Program-made: the position numbers and the translations under genes
Source of the DNA: Bacteroidales bacterium
Lineage (GTDB): Bacteria; Bacteroidota; Bacteroidia; Bacteroidales; UBA4181
Assembly (NCBI GenBank): GCA_031264715.1
Contig: JAISDP010000275.1
Location: 1-7,265, forward strand
Direction of reading: 5' to 3'
DNA: 7,265 nt
The notes under the pieces: model-generated
What the model was told of the DNA's origin: nothing
The model's input: only the letters and a program-made list of their open reading frames with translations
Database searches by the model: none
Part shown: in pieces, positions 1 through 7,265 of the stretch
Layout: every line of letters starts with the position of its first letter
Position numbering within the stretch: position 1 is the first letter of the stretch

Positions 1-120
1 TATTGCCGAAAAATATTTAGCAGTGTCGGATATTCTTTTAAACACACACCATCCAATGATCCCACCCGCCCTCGTTTAGAAAAAGGCGCAAAGAAACAAA
101 TATTTTACATACCGCATATC

Positions 121-158
121 GCCATGTTCCGTTTTTTTTCGGGACATGGCATTTTTTA
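121..158 (+). terminator. Rho-independent terminator
   Basis: The arms gccatgttccg (121-131) and cgggacatggc (140-150) form an 11-bp stem with one G-U wobble around a T8 loop. A T-rich run follows at 152-158, as expected for termination of + strand transcripts. On the minus strand no comparable U tract follows the stem. It most likely ends a gene lying upstream of the window. Confidence 0.8.
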
Positions 159-479
159 TTCCCCGCCTCGCCGTTCCAAACCCTGTCAAGCCTGTCAGGG
201 CGACAGCAATTCTCCAGCACATACGGAAAACAAGCCCATGTTATGGAATTGCATCAGATATTTCTAAAATACAAAGCATTATTGAATAATTTGATATTTT
301 TACCGGACAGCAATGTATAAAAATATACGGTTTTCTACTTGTAGCGCAAGGCAGGAATCCCTTGTAATCGAAATTTCATTACCCGGGTGCGTTGATTGCA
401 AATCCGGCGGCAAGTATAAATCCTTTTTGAACAAAAACAAAAAAATAATTGTTATATAAGGTTATGGAAATGATTTTTA

Positions 480-487
480 TATCTTTG
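480..487 (+). promoter_or_regulatory. Putative Bacteroidetes -7 promoter element for the hybrid regulator
   Basis: TATCTTTG is an exact match to the Bacteroidetes TAnnTTTG -7 consensus and lies 29 bases before the ATG at 517, which would give a leader of about 20 bases. No clear TTTG -33 element sits 19-21 bases upstream; the nearest TTG (449-451) is too far. Weak basal transcription would suit a regulator gene, but this is inference. Confidence 0.4.
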
Positions 488-516
488 CTGTCCTTAGTAA
501 GATAGACAGATATTAC

Positions 517-3500
517 ATGCGTTTCCTTAAAACCGGTATTATTGTTGCACTGTTCTCTGCATTACCGTTTTGCGCAACGCTGGGACAGCAATTATCGCCG
601 GGGTATAAGTTTCACACCTGTTCGCCCGAAGGCGGTTTTTATTACGATGGTATCCGCTTCATACGGCAGGACAAAGCCGGGTTCATCTGGATTTTGATGG
701 ACAATGACCTGTATCGTTTTGACGGGTATCAATATGTAAGCTATTATCCTTATTTCCAGAATCTGGATCGATCTGTGAAATGGACGTTTCATTATATGGA
801 AACCGATACTTTGGGGCAACTTTATGTGGTTGCAAATAACAAACTGTTTGTTCATCACGCTAATAACCGTTTCGAGCAACTGCTTGATACAACTGTCGTT
901 TTTCTCAAAATCGATGCACAGAATCATATATGGTTAAAAATGCCGGACTTGCATTTATATCATCCGGAATCCGGCGCACTGGTATCGATGATGTATCATG
1001 ACCGTCCCGTCCCCAACATATCCACTTTCTGGAATGACGGCGATCAATTGTATGCGGTATCCGCATGGGGCACTGTTTACCGGGTCGATCCCGAAAATGG
1101 GGAATTTGCCTTGCACGGGTCGTTTCCGAATGATAACTATTACCTCAAAATTATCTGGAAGAATCATGTTATCTGGACTTATACCCACAAAAATAAGCTG
1201 TACTGCATCGACGGCTCAACCTTTACGGTGCTTGGCGAATATGATTTTTTTGATATCCCTGAAAACTACGTGAACGCATTGTATGTCGATCAACAGCAAA
1301 ATGTATGGATCGGTACGCGCAGGGGGCTTTACATACTCAACCCGCAAACCGGGGAATATCCGCTGTTCCGGAATTCCCGCCATGATCCTTTCAGCATCCC
1401 CGACAACTCGGTTTGGGCTATCGATGAAGACCGGCAACAGAATATATGGATCGGCACCTATTCCGGTGGACTTTGTTACATGAATCCGAATGAGAAAAAT
1501 TACTTCGAGAGCTATTCTCCGAAGGACGCAGCTGTCAATTACCCGGTAGTCAGCGGATTTGCGCAAGCCGGTGAAAACTTGTGGATCGCTACCGAAGGAG
1601 GCGGCATCAACATCGTTCATTCCACCGGCAAAAGAGCGGGCAAGTTCTCTTATCTGGAACATCAACCGGATAAAAACAGCTTGGCGTACAATAACGTGAA
1701 GTCGATGGTGACCGATTCGGTCAGGGGGAATATCTGGATTTCCATGTTTCAGGGCGGATTGGACTGCTACCATATCCCAACAAAAACATTTACGCATTAT
1801 AAAAATGTTCCGCAGAACGAAAACGGCTTGCGGTTTAACAATTTAAGGAAAATTGTGCTGGAACCCGATTCGGGACTGTGGATCGCATATCAAAACCACG
1901 AATTTCTGTTTTCCTTTTATTCATTCGGGAAACGTTCGTTTGAACATTTTTCAGCGGAAGGGTTACCGGGCGAAAATTATATATTCGATATCTGCAGGGA
2001 TGCCGGGACGGATGATTTGTGGATCGCTACGCACCGGAAATTGTACCGGATGAATGTGAGAAACAAACAGATTACGGAAATTCCTTCTGCTGACATGCTC
2101 CATGGGCAGACGCTTTGCGTCGATTCGGACCATCATGTCTGGATCGGCACGCTGGGAAAGGGGCTGGTTAAATATTCGGTAAAGGATTCGATGTATCATA
2201 CCTATGATGATATATTGAAATTCAGGGCGTCTGCTGTTTACAGCATGTGTGCCGACCGGTATGATTGCCTCTGGCTGGGAACCGATAACGGTTTGTTCCG
2301 GTTCGATCCGCAAACCGGCGCTTTCATGCAGTTTATCAAAGACGACGGGATACAGGGCAATATTTTTTATCCGCTGGCTTCCATGCAAAGCAAGTCGGGG
2401 GAATTGTTTTTTGGCGGAACAACCGGGTTTACGGTAGTTACCGATCCGGATATCAGGATCAACCCGTACCAGCCGAAAGCAATGCTTTCGGATATCCTCG
2501 TCAACAACGTCTCCGTACTTTTCGACACTTCCCTGCATATCAGGGCGGAAGAGGAGCTTGTACTCCGTCATGACGAGTCGAACATCGGCTTCCTGTTTTC
2601 GTCGGATAACTACCTGACCCCGGCGAAGAACAGGTTTAAATCCCGCTTGGCCGGGTACGACGACCGCTGGGTGGAAACAGACGCCTCGAACCGCCATGCA
2701 TTCTACACCAAGTTGCCTGCCGGACAATATGTTTTCGAAGCGCTGGCTTCCAACAATGACGGCTTGTGGAGCAATATCCCGCTACAAGTGAAGATCAGGC
2801 GCCTGCCCGCCCCGTGGCTCAGTCTCCGTGCATATGCATTGTATGTCCTGATGGCCATCCTGACATTATTCCTTATTTTCAGGTATTATTACCGTCAGAA
2901 ACAACTGAAACTGGCATTGTACAAAGAAAGTATGGAAAAGCGGCAGCGTGAGGAAGTACACCGGGCGCAACTCAATTTTTTCACCGGCATTTCACATGAA
3001 TTTAAAACTCCCTTGTCCCTGATACTTGCTGTAACAGATACATTACGCAAGGAAGGCCTCAAGGAATTTTATTTCCGGATATTGAATAATAATGTACAAC
3101 GCCTGTTGCATCTGGTGAATGAGCTGATGCTGTTCCGCACGGTCGAAAACGGGAAACTGTCCCTGCATTTGGAAATGACCGATATCAATGCTTTTGTGAG
3201 CAATATTGCCGCCGATTTTTCGGATTTTGCACGGCAACACGGCTTCCGCTTCAGCATACAGGCCGATGAGGTATTACAGAAAGAACTTCCGGTCGACCGG
3301 ACGATCCTTGAAAAAATAACGATCAATCTGCTCAATAACGCCTTCCGCTATACGCCCGACGGAGGTACTGTTTCCATAAGTATCTATTCGGATGCCGACC
3401 GCTACAGCCCTTCCTGGCGCCCTTCATACCATGTGGGGAACGGGCAGGTTGCCGACCCGTTTTATATTGTGGTGCACGATACGGGTATTGGCATATCCGA

Positions 3501-4593
3501 ACCGTCCATCCATAAAATTTTCGAACGCTTTTATAAGGTCGATGCGTCGATGAACGAACACCTGGGAACCGGTATCGGCTTAGCTCTGGTGAAGAGTCTG
3601 GTAATGCTTCATAAAGGTTCAGTCTCCGTTTACAGCGAGAGGGAAAAAGGCACGGACATGGTGGTGGCGTTATCCAAAAGCACAGCAGGCTACCGTGAAC
3701 AGGATTTTGCCGCGCCGGTACGGTCCGGCGATTGCCCGCAAACCGGCATCGGGCTGATGGAGGAAAGCAATATCCGGCCGGATGGGGTGCCGGAAGCCGG
3801 AAAACTGTACCTGCGCGAAAATAAACGGATACTGATCGCCGAAGATCATGAAGACTTGCGGAAATTGATCGCCGGCTTCCTGTCGCCATACTATGATATT
3901 GTGGAAGCATCGAACGGGGTGGTAGCCTCCGGCCTGATCCGGGATATGGAAATCGATTTGATCATCAGCGATATCATGATGCCGTTGAAGGACGGGATCA
4001 GTTTGTGCAGCGAGGTAAAGGGAAATATGGACAGTTCGCATATCCCGTTTATCATGCTTACGGCCAAGACCGGCCAGGAAAGCGAACTGGAAGGGGCCGG
4101 GTCGGGCACGGATGTCTATCTGGAGAAACCCGTTAATTTTGACTTGCTGCTACAGGTGATCCGCAATATTTTCAAGCAGCAGAAACGGCTCAAGGAATAT
4201 TACGCCAAATATTATTTTGCCGATCCGGGCGAAATACCTGCCAACCGGCACGACAACGAATTTCTTAAAAAGCTTTATGAACTTTTGGATGCCAATATCG
4301 ACCGTTCCGATCTTGATGTTGATTACATTGCATCCGAACTGTCGATGAGCAAAAGTAAGCTTTATGCAAAGCTCAAATCGATTGCCGGCAAATCGCTCGT
4401 TGAAATCATACTGAATTACCGGCTGAGAAAAGCTGCGCGACTGATTATTGAAGAAAATCTTTCGATGCGCGAAGTAACGATGCAGGTGGGTATCGAAAGC
4501 CAGTCTTATTTCACGCGGATGTTCAAGAAAGAATTTGGCGAAACGCCTACCGCATTTGCAGCCAGAAAGAAAAGGGAAAAAACAGCGAACTGA
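517..4593 (+). CDS. Hybrid two-component system sensor kinase/response regulator (HTCS), AraC-type output
   Basis: This 1358-aa protein fuses sensor, kinase, receiver and DNA-binding output in one chain, as in the Bacteroides HTCS family that controls polysaccharide utilisation loci. In order it shows: a signal peptide (about residues 1-24); a large periplasmic sensor made of Reg_prop-type beta-propeller repeats with recurrent IWIGT-like motifs (about 40-690); a Y_Y_Y domain (about 690-765); a transmembrane helix (about 773-793); a HisKA domain with GISHEFKTPLS, phospho-acceptor His827; a HATPase with N box around N937-N941, G1 box DTGIGI (988-993) and G2 box GTGIGL (1017-1022); a receiver with acidic pair E1109-D1110, phospho-acceptor Asp1152, Thr1182 and Lys1204-Pro1205; and an AraC-family helix-turn-helix domain (about 1249-1354). 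All catalytic residues checked are present, so it should be functional. The length is typical of the family. The ATG at 517 is chosen because the signal peptide follows directly. No susC/susD pair or carbohydrate enzyme is visible in the window, so its ligand and target genes are unknown. Confidence 0.96.
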   Translation: MRFLKTGIIVALFSALPFCATLGQQLSPGYKFHTCSPEGGFYYDGIRFIRQDKAGFIWILMDNDLYRFDGYQYVSYYPYFQNLDRSVKWTFHYMETDTLGQLYVVANNKLFVHHANNRFEQLLDTTVVFLKIDAQNHIWLKMPDLHLYHPESGALVSMMYHDRPVPNISTFWNDGDQLYAVSAWGTVYRVDPENGEFALHGSFPNDNYYLKIIWKNHVIWTYTHKNKLYCIDGSTFTVLGEYDFFDIPENYVNALYVDQQQNVWIGTRRGLYILNPQTGEYPLFRNSRHDPFSIPDNSVWAIDEDRQQNIWIGTYSGGLCYMNPNEKNYFESYSPKDAAVNYPVVSGFAQAGENLWIATEGGGINIVHSTGKRAGKFSYLEHQPDKNSLAYNNVKSMVTDSVRGNIWISMFQGGLDCYHIPTKTFTHYKNVPQNENGLRFNNLRKIVLEPDSGLWIAYQNHEFLFSFYSFGKRSFEHFSAEGLPGENYIFDICRDAGTDDLWIATHRKLYRMNVRNKQITEIPSADMLHGQTLCVDSDHHVWIGTLGKGLVKYSVKDSMYHTYDDILKFRASAVYSMCADRYDCLWLGTDNGLFRFDPQTGAFMQFIKDDGIQGNIFYPLASMQSKSGELFFGGTTGFTVVTDPDIRINPYQPKAMLSDILVNNVSVLFDTSLHIRAEEELVLRHDESNIGFLFSSDNYLTPAKNRFKSRLAGYDDRWVETDASNRHAFYTKLPAGQYVFEALASNNDGLWSNIPLQVKIRRLPAPWLSLRAYALYVLMAILTLFLIFRYYYRQKQLKLALYKESMEKRQREEVHRAQLNFFTGISHEFKTPLSLILAVTDTLRKEGLKEFYFRILNNNVQRLLHLVNELMLFRTVENGKLSLHLEMTDINAFVSNIAADFSDFARQHGFRFSIQADEVLQKELPVDRTILEKITINLLNNAFRYTPDGGTVSISIYSDADRYSPSWRPSYHVGNGQVADPFYIVVHDTGIGISEPSIHKIFERFYKVDASMNEHLGTGIGLALVKSLVMLHKGSVSVYSEREKGTDMVVALSKSTAGYREQDFAAPVRSGDCPQTGIGLMEESNIRPDGVPEAGKLYLRENKRILIAEDHEDLRKLIAGFLSPYYDIVEASNGVVASGLIRDMEIDLIISDIMMPLKDGISLCSEVKGNMDSSHIPFIMLTAKTGQESELEGAGSGTDVYLEKPVNFDLLLQVIRNIFKQQKRLKEYYAKYYFADPGEIPANRHDNEFLKKLYELLDANIDRSDLDVDYIASELSMSKSKLYAKLKSIAGKSLVEIILNYRLRKAARLIIEENLSMREVTMQVGIESQSYFTRMFKKEFGETPTAFAARKKREKTAN

Positions 4594-4619
4594 AAAAGAG
4601 CTGTTGCCTGAGGCGCTAT

Positions 4620-4653
4620 GATTTCTATTGCTATGAATGTCCTGCCGGGCAAC
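4620..4653 (+). repeat. Interspersed 34-bp repeat, copy 1
   Basis: This copy begins gatttctattgctatgaatg and ends cgggcaac. It matches the copy at 5052-5085 at 32 of 34 positions by direct comparison. It contains the odd palindrome tgccgggca. It starts 27 bases after the regulator stop codon. Confidence 0.85.
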
Positions 4654-4673
4654 ATTCCATCATTCGGCGGAAA

Positions 4674-4695
4674 TCCCGTCAGGGATGACATATCG
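4674..4695 (+). repeat. CCCGTCAGGG palindromic interspersed repeat, copy 1
   Basis: The sequence tcccgtcagggatgacatat plus two bases matches 6824-6845 at 20 of 22 positions. It forms a small stem, atccc/gggat, around gtca. The core CCCGTCAGGG is the reverse complement of CCCTGACGGG inside the 34-bp element at 5072-5081, so related cores occur in both orientations. Confidence 0.75.
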
Positions 4696-4800
4696 GTAGA
4701 AGATGGCATATCGGTTAATGTCGACAAATCCCTCCGGATGTGTTAAAAATGTTGATTTGTTAAAAAATAATTGCGTTTCTTGTACAATTCGTGGATAAAC

Positions 4801-5012
4801 AAACCTTATTTCCACCTTATTTCAATAACAAAACAACCTCAGTAGAGCGGATTGTTGCATAAAAGTTTTCCGACCTCATTACCTTATTAAATTTGACATG
4901 AATCCTGTAAAAGCGAAATGCGTGAATCAATCAGGTAATGAGGTCATTGTATATATGTAATTTCCGGCTACTGAGGTTGTTTTGTCAGGGAAATTAGGTA
5001 GAAATAAGGTTT
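4801..5012. repeat. Large nested inverted repeat (three arm pairs)
   Basis: Three arm pairs are nested around one centre. The outer arms 4801-4817 and 4996-5012 pair at 16 of 17 positions. The middle arms 4829-4845 (caaaacaacctcagtag) and 4968-4984 are perfect over 17 bp, with one more pair outside. The inner arms 4872-4884 (gacctcattacct) and 4933-4945 are perfect over 13 bp. The gap between outer and middle arms is 10 nt on each side; the central loop is 48 nt. The single outer mismatch (C4813 against A5000) becomes a G-U wobble if the minus strand is transcribed. The left half also has a tandem 11-bp near-duplication, accttatttc, at 4803-4824. It could be a structured RNA, a non-autonomous mobile element or a regulatory cruciform. 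No coding frame is associated with it. Confidence 0.85.
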
Positions 5013-5051
5013 TTGGATGTCCTGTGGAGATTGGTGGATGTTTTCCGCATT

Positions 5052-5085
5052 GATTTCTATTGCTATGAATGCCCTGACGGGCAAC
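5052..5085 (+). repeat. Interspersed 34-bp repeat, copy 2
   Basis: This is a direct copy of 4620-4653, starting 432 bp further on and differing at 5072 (t to c) and 5077 (c to a). The two changes create a gccc-tgac-gggc stem. The two copies flank the nested inverted repeat in direct orientation. The 10-bp palindrome cgtgcgcacg follows at 5085-5094. Confidence 0.85.
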
Positions 5086-5115
5086 GTGCGCACGGAATGT
5101 TTCGCTCTTGCGATC

Positions 5116-5133
5116 GGATGCCGGAAGGCATCC
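5116..5133. repeat. Small hairpin with GGAA tetraloop
   Basis: ggatgcc (5116-5122) and ggcatcc (5127-5133) pair perfectly over 7 bp around ggaa. No T tract follows on either strand, so it is not a standard intrinsic terminator. It is probably part of a REP-like intergenic repeat together with the nearby CCTGACAGG cores. Confidence 0.6.
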
Positions 5134-5230
5134 AAGCTGCGTAGCCTGACAGGTTGTATGCGTAAACTTACGTAAAACGACCTGACAGGGTCAATAAAAA
5201 ATACCCCTTAACAACCCATAACAAATATTT

Positions 5231-5262
5231 TTTGATTTTTGTTCGAAAACCATTTATATTTG
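5231..5262 (+). promoter_or_regulatory. Consensus Bacteroidetes promoter for the repeat-containing leader
   Basis: TTTG (5231-5234) and TATATTTG (5255-5262) match the Bacteroidetes -33 and -7 consensus with a 20-base spacer, the expected distance. Transcription would begin near 5269-5271 and run into the open frame at 5308, the (AG)17 tract, the 41-bp array and then the DUF6261 gene. This is the best-matching promoter in the window. Confidence 0.7.
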
Positions 5263-5307
5263 CCTCCGGATTTTAAATCAAAAACTATCCTGAAAACATC
5301 TTTCATC

Positions 5308-5813
<506 letters not shown>

Positions 5814-5817
<4 letters not shown>

Positions 5818-6737
5818 AAAAGATCATTTCCGTTTTATTTAAGTATTTGCGCGGAGAAGCGCATTATCAGTTTCTGCACCTGTTTCATCAGTTACTGATG
5901 GAGTTTCCTTCGGCGAACAGCCTTGTGTCCGTGTTTTATCCCGAGTTTGCCGATCTGCTGCATCAGGAGGAGCAAATCATCGATGCGCAGAAGAGCAGCG
6001 ACTACACGCAGCGTATCGCCGAGGCCGACCATCGCGACGACCGTTTGCTGACGGGTATCCGCGAAACCGTCGACGCCGCGCTGCATCACTTTGATCCCGC
6101 CGTTGTTGCGGCTGCGCAGAGCATTAGGCTGAGGCTGAAAACATTTGGCGAAATCCAGGCCAAATCGTACGAAGAAGAAGCCGCTGCCATCCGTATCCTG
6201 ACCACCGATTTACAGTCGGCGGAATATGCTCCGAAAGCGGCGCTTGCAGGACTGACGCCCTGGGTGAACGAACTCGCAGAGGCAGCAGCCGATTTCGGGG
6301 AATTGCTGAAACAGCGCAATATTGAGCAGTCGGCCAAACCCAAACAGCGGCTGCGGAACATACGCCGGCAAATCGAAATCGTTTACCACGATATGATCAC
6401 CCGTATCAATGCGGCGGCAACGCTCGATACGGCGGATACGTACACCGTGTTCATCGACCGCCTGAATACCCAGATCGCCTATTTCAACGACCACAACCAC
6501 CATCCCGCTCCCAAAAACATCAGGACGGCCAACGTGGACGCGATCCCCGTACAGCAGTTCACCGGAAAGGCCATCACGCCCATTCCGGCGGTACATCTCG
6601 AAGACGTGGAACTGTTTTTTGCCAAAGATTTTACCCTTGCTTACAAAAACAATATCCAGCGCGGCGTCGCCGAAATGAGTATCGTTGGAAAGGGAAACTA
6701 TGCCGGTAAAAAAAATGTCACCTTCCACATAGAGTAA
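5814..6737 (+). CDS. DUF6261-type protein with C-terminal Ig-like module
   Basis: This 307-aa protein has unknown function. Residues about 1-245 are mostly predicted helical and resemble, from memory, the Bacteroidetes family DUF6261: LRGEAHYQF near the start, an ADHRDDRLL segment, HFDPAVVAAAQ, KSYEEEAAA, a TPWVNEL segment and an RRQIEIVYHDMITRINA helix. Residues about 249-307 (TGKAITP, DFTLAYKNN, GKGNYAGKKNVTFHI) follow the pattern of a bacterial Ig-like module common in secreted and surface proteins. There is no convincing signal peptide or membrane segment, so a cytoplasmic location is more likely, which makes the Ig-like tail odd. The ATG at 5814 fits the family start and overlaps the stop of the preceding open frame as ATGA; no Shine-Dalgarno is seen, which is normal for Bacteroidetes. 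A weak -7-like TATATTGT lies at 5783-5790. By eye the gene is more GC-rich than the regulator. The coding call is secure; the family name rests on recalled motifs. Confidence 0.88.
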
Positions 6738-6765
6738 GAATTAAAAATTAAAAATTATTTCGTAG

Positions 6766-6784
6766 GGGCGTATTGCATACGCCC
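6766..6784. repeat. REP-like hairpin (gggcgtat/atacgccc)
   Basis: gggcgtat (6766-6773) and atacgccc (6777-6784) form a perfect 8-bp stem around tgc. It lies about 30 bases after the DUF6261 stop codon, following an A/T-rich attaaaaatta stretch. An A run follows on the + strand rather than a T run, so it is not a textbook terminator, though it could block RNA decay or act as one weakly. Its appearance is that of an interspersed intergenic repeat. Confidence 0.7.
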
Positions 6785-6823
6785 GAAAAACGAACGCCGT
6801 CTGTTTTTTCCCCGCAGCAAAAG

Positions 6824-6845
6824 TCCCGTCAGGGATGGCACATCG
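6824..6845 (+). repeat. CCCGTCAGGG palindromic interspersed repeat, copy 2
   Basis: This copy matches 4674-4695 at 20 of 22 positions in the same orientation, with the small stem tccc/ggga around gtca. It lies in the gap between the DUF6261 gene and the fimbrillin-like gene, 56 bases before the latter's start codon. Confidence 0.75.
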
Positions 6846-6900
6846 TCAGGGGGATGTATTTGAATAAATCTTTTAAATCAATAATTAAAAATTAAATAAG

Positions 6901-7265
6901 ATGAACCGAAAATTAAATTTCATGGCGAACCTGCTGTTAACGGCAGCCGTCGCCGTTTCGTGCAGCCGCAGCGATGAACCCGTAACCGGCAGTGACCGTG
7001 TAGAAGTACGCTTTTCCGCCAACACGGCTGAGATACGCACCCGCGTCACCGAAACCGGCTGGACGGCCGGCGACCCCGTCGGCATCTACATGATCAGGGC
7101 CGATCCCGGCACGCTTGCTCCCGAAAACATCGTTGAAGACGCAGACAACAGGCAGTACAAAGCCGATGGCGGCGCAGGCTCCGTATCGTTCACGCCGGTG
7201 GGCGCCGCCGATGCCATCTACTATCCCATGAGCGGCAACGTGGAGTTTATCGCCTATTACCCGTA
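6901..7265 (+). CDS. Fimbrillin-family lipoprotein, 5' part (cut by window end)
   Basis: Only the first 121 codons are present; the gene runs off the window. The start MNRKLNFMANLLLTAAVAVS leads to a lipoprotein cysteine at residue 21 (lipobox AVSC), so the product should be exported and lipidated by signal peptidase II. The residues after the cysteine, SRSDE, include an acidic patch like that which directs Bacteroidetes lipoproteins to the cell surface. The mature part has features typical of fimbrillin-like (Mfa-like) proteins: VEVRFSA, a TRVTE segment, GWTAGDPVGIYMI, and VEFIAYYP at the window edge. Such proteins form or decorate fimbriae, or act as surface lipoproteins near them. The ATG at 6901 is chosen because it gives a complete lipoprotein signal; ATG at 6922 (Met8) would leave no basic n-region. 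It is 163 bases after the DUF6261 stop. No consensus promoter was found just upstream. By eye it is the most GC-rich coding region of the window. Confidence 0.9.
   Translation, partial: MNRKLNFMANLLLTAAVAVSCSRSDEPVTGSDRVEVRFSANTAEIRTRVTETGWTAGDPVGIYMIRADPGTLAPENIVEDADNRQYKADGGAGSVSFTPVGAADAIYYPMSGNVEFIAYYP

Larger units (their letters stand above)
1..516. other. Intergenic region upstream of the hybrid regulator
   Basis: No convincing coding region is seen in these 516 bases. The region holds a strong intrinsic terminator (121-158), a CCTGTCAGGG core (191-200) related to the small palindromes found later in the window, a short A/T inverted repeat (attatt at 278-283 with aataat at 285-290), and a -7 promoter element close to the next start codon. 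A 60-codon open frame on the minus strand (38-220) overlaps the terminator and has no family resemblance, so it is not called. No tRNA or rRNA was recognised. The terminator suggests that a + strand gene ends just before the window. Confidence 0.7.
4594..5230. other. Repeat-rich intergenic region without genes
   Basis: About 640 bases follow the regulator with no supportable coding frame. They contain two copies of a 34-bp element (4620-4653 and 5052-5085), a CCCGTCAGGG palindromic element (4674-4695), a long nested inverted repeat (4801-5012), a 10-bp palindrome (5085-5094), a GGAA-loop hairpin (5116-5133) and two CCTGACAGG cores (5145-5153 and 5181-5189). No classical terminator with a T tract was found directly after the regulator stop codon. 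The content looks like an accumulation of small interspersed repeats, possibly the remains of a mobile element. Confidence 0.7.

Noticed and set aside
38..220. 60-codon open frame on the minus strand
   Set aside because: It overlaps a strong + strand terminator and a repeat core, shows no domain or signal, and has no visible promoter.
592..4109. Many open frames of 60-250 codons overlapping the hybrid regulator on both strands
   Set aside because: They are shadows of the 1358-codon gene: they lie wholly within it, have no recognisable domains, and the regulator has a complete set of conserved motifs.
4801..5012. Retron or DGR-type RNA
   Set aside because: The nested inverted repeat is suggestive, but no reverse transcriptase gene is present in the window.
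5239..5307. Start of the leader open frame at the TTG at 5239
   Set aside because: This start lies inside the predicted promoter, upstream of the transcription start, so the ATG at 5308 is preferred.
6766..6808. Intrinsic terminator after the DUF6261 gene
   Set aside because: The hairpin at 6766-6784 is followed by an A run; the T run at 6803-6808 is too far from the stem for a standard terminator.

Overview
The window looks like a chromosomal segment from a member of the order Bacteroidales (Bacteroides, Parabacteroides, Tannerella or a relative). The support is a hybrid two-component sensor/AraC regulator of the kind that controls polysaccharide utilisation loci, a DUF6261-type protein, the start of a fimbrillin-like lipoprotein, A-rich rather than Shine-Dalgarno leaders, and promoters of the Bacteroidetes TTTG / TAnnTTTG type. 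I cannot fix the genus from sequence alone. All convincing genes lie on the + strand.

Layout. 1-516 has no convincing gene; it holds a strong terminator hairpin (121-158) for something upstream of the window and a -7 promoter element just before the first gene. 517-4593 is one large hybrid two-component regulator of 1358 aa. 4594-5230 is an intergenic region rich in repeats: two near-identical copies of a 34-bp element flank a roughly 212-bp nested inverted repeat, and small palindromes built on CCCGTCAGGG / CCTGACAGG are scattered through it. 5231-5813 is the most unusual part. It contains a consensus promoter, then a small open frame starting at 5308 that runs through a pure (AG)17 dinucleotide tract and a 41-bp tandem repeat array, and ends with an ATGA overlap on the start codon of the next gene. 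5814-6737 encodes a 307-aa DUF6261-type protein whose last ~59 residues resemble a bacterial Ig-like module. 6738-6900 is a short intergenic region with a REP-like hairpin. 6901 to the window end is the 5' part of a fimbrillin-like lipoprotein gene.

How it may work together. The regulator presumably senses a glycan breakdown product in the periplasm and controls genes outside the window; no susC/susD pair is visible. The best candidate for something undescribed is the leader at 5231-5817. Both repeat tracts have unit lengths that are 2 modulo 3 (2 bp and 41 bp), so the combined copy number decides whether ribosomes starting at 5308 reach the ATGA junction with the DUF6261 gene. This suggests a two-tract frame-based expression switch, but it is inference: nothing here proves that the leader frame is translated or that the tracts vary.
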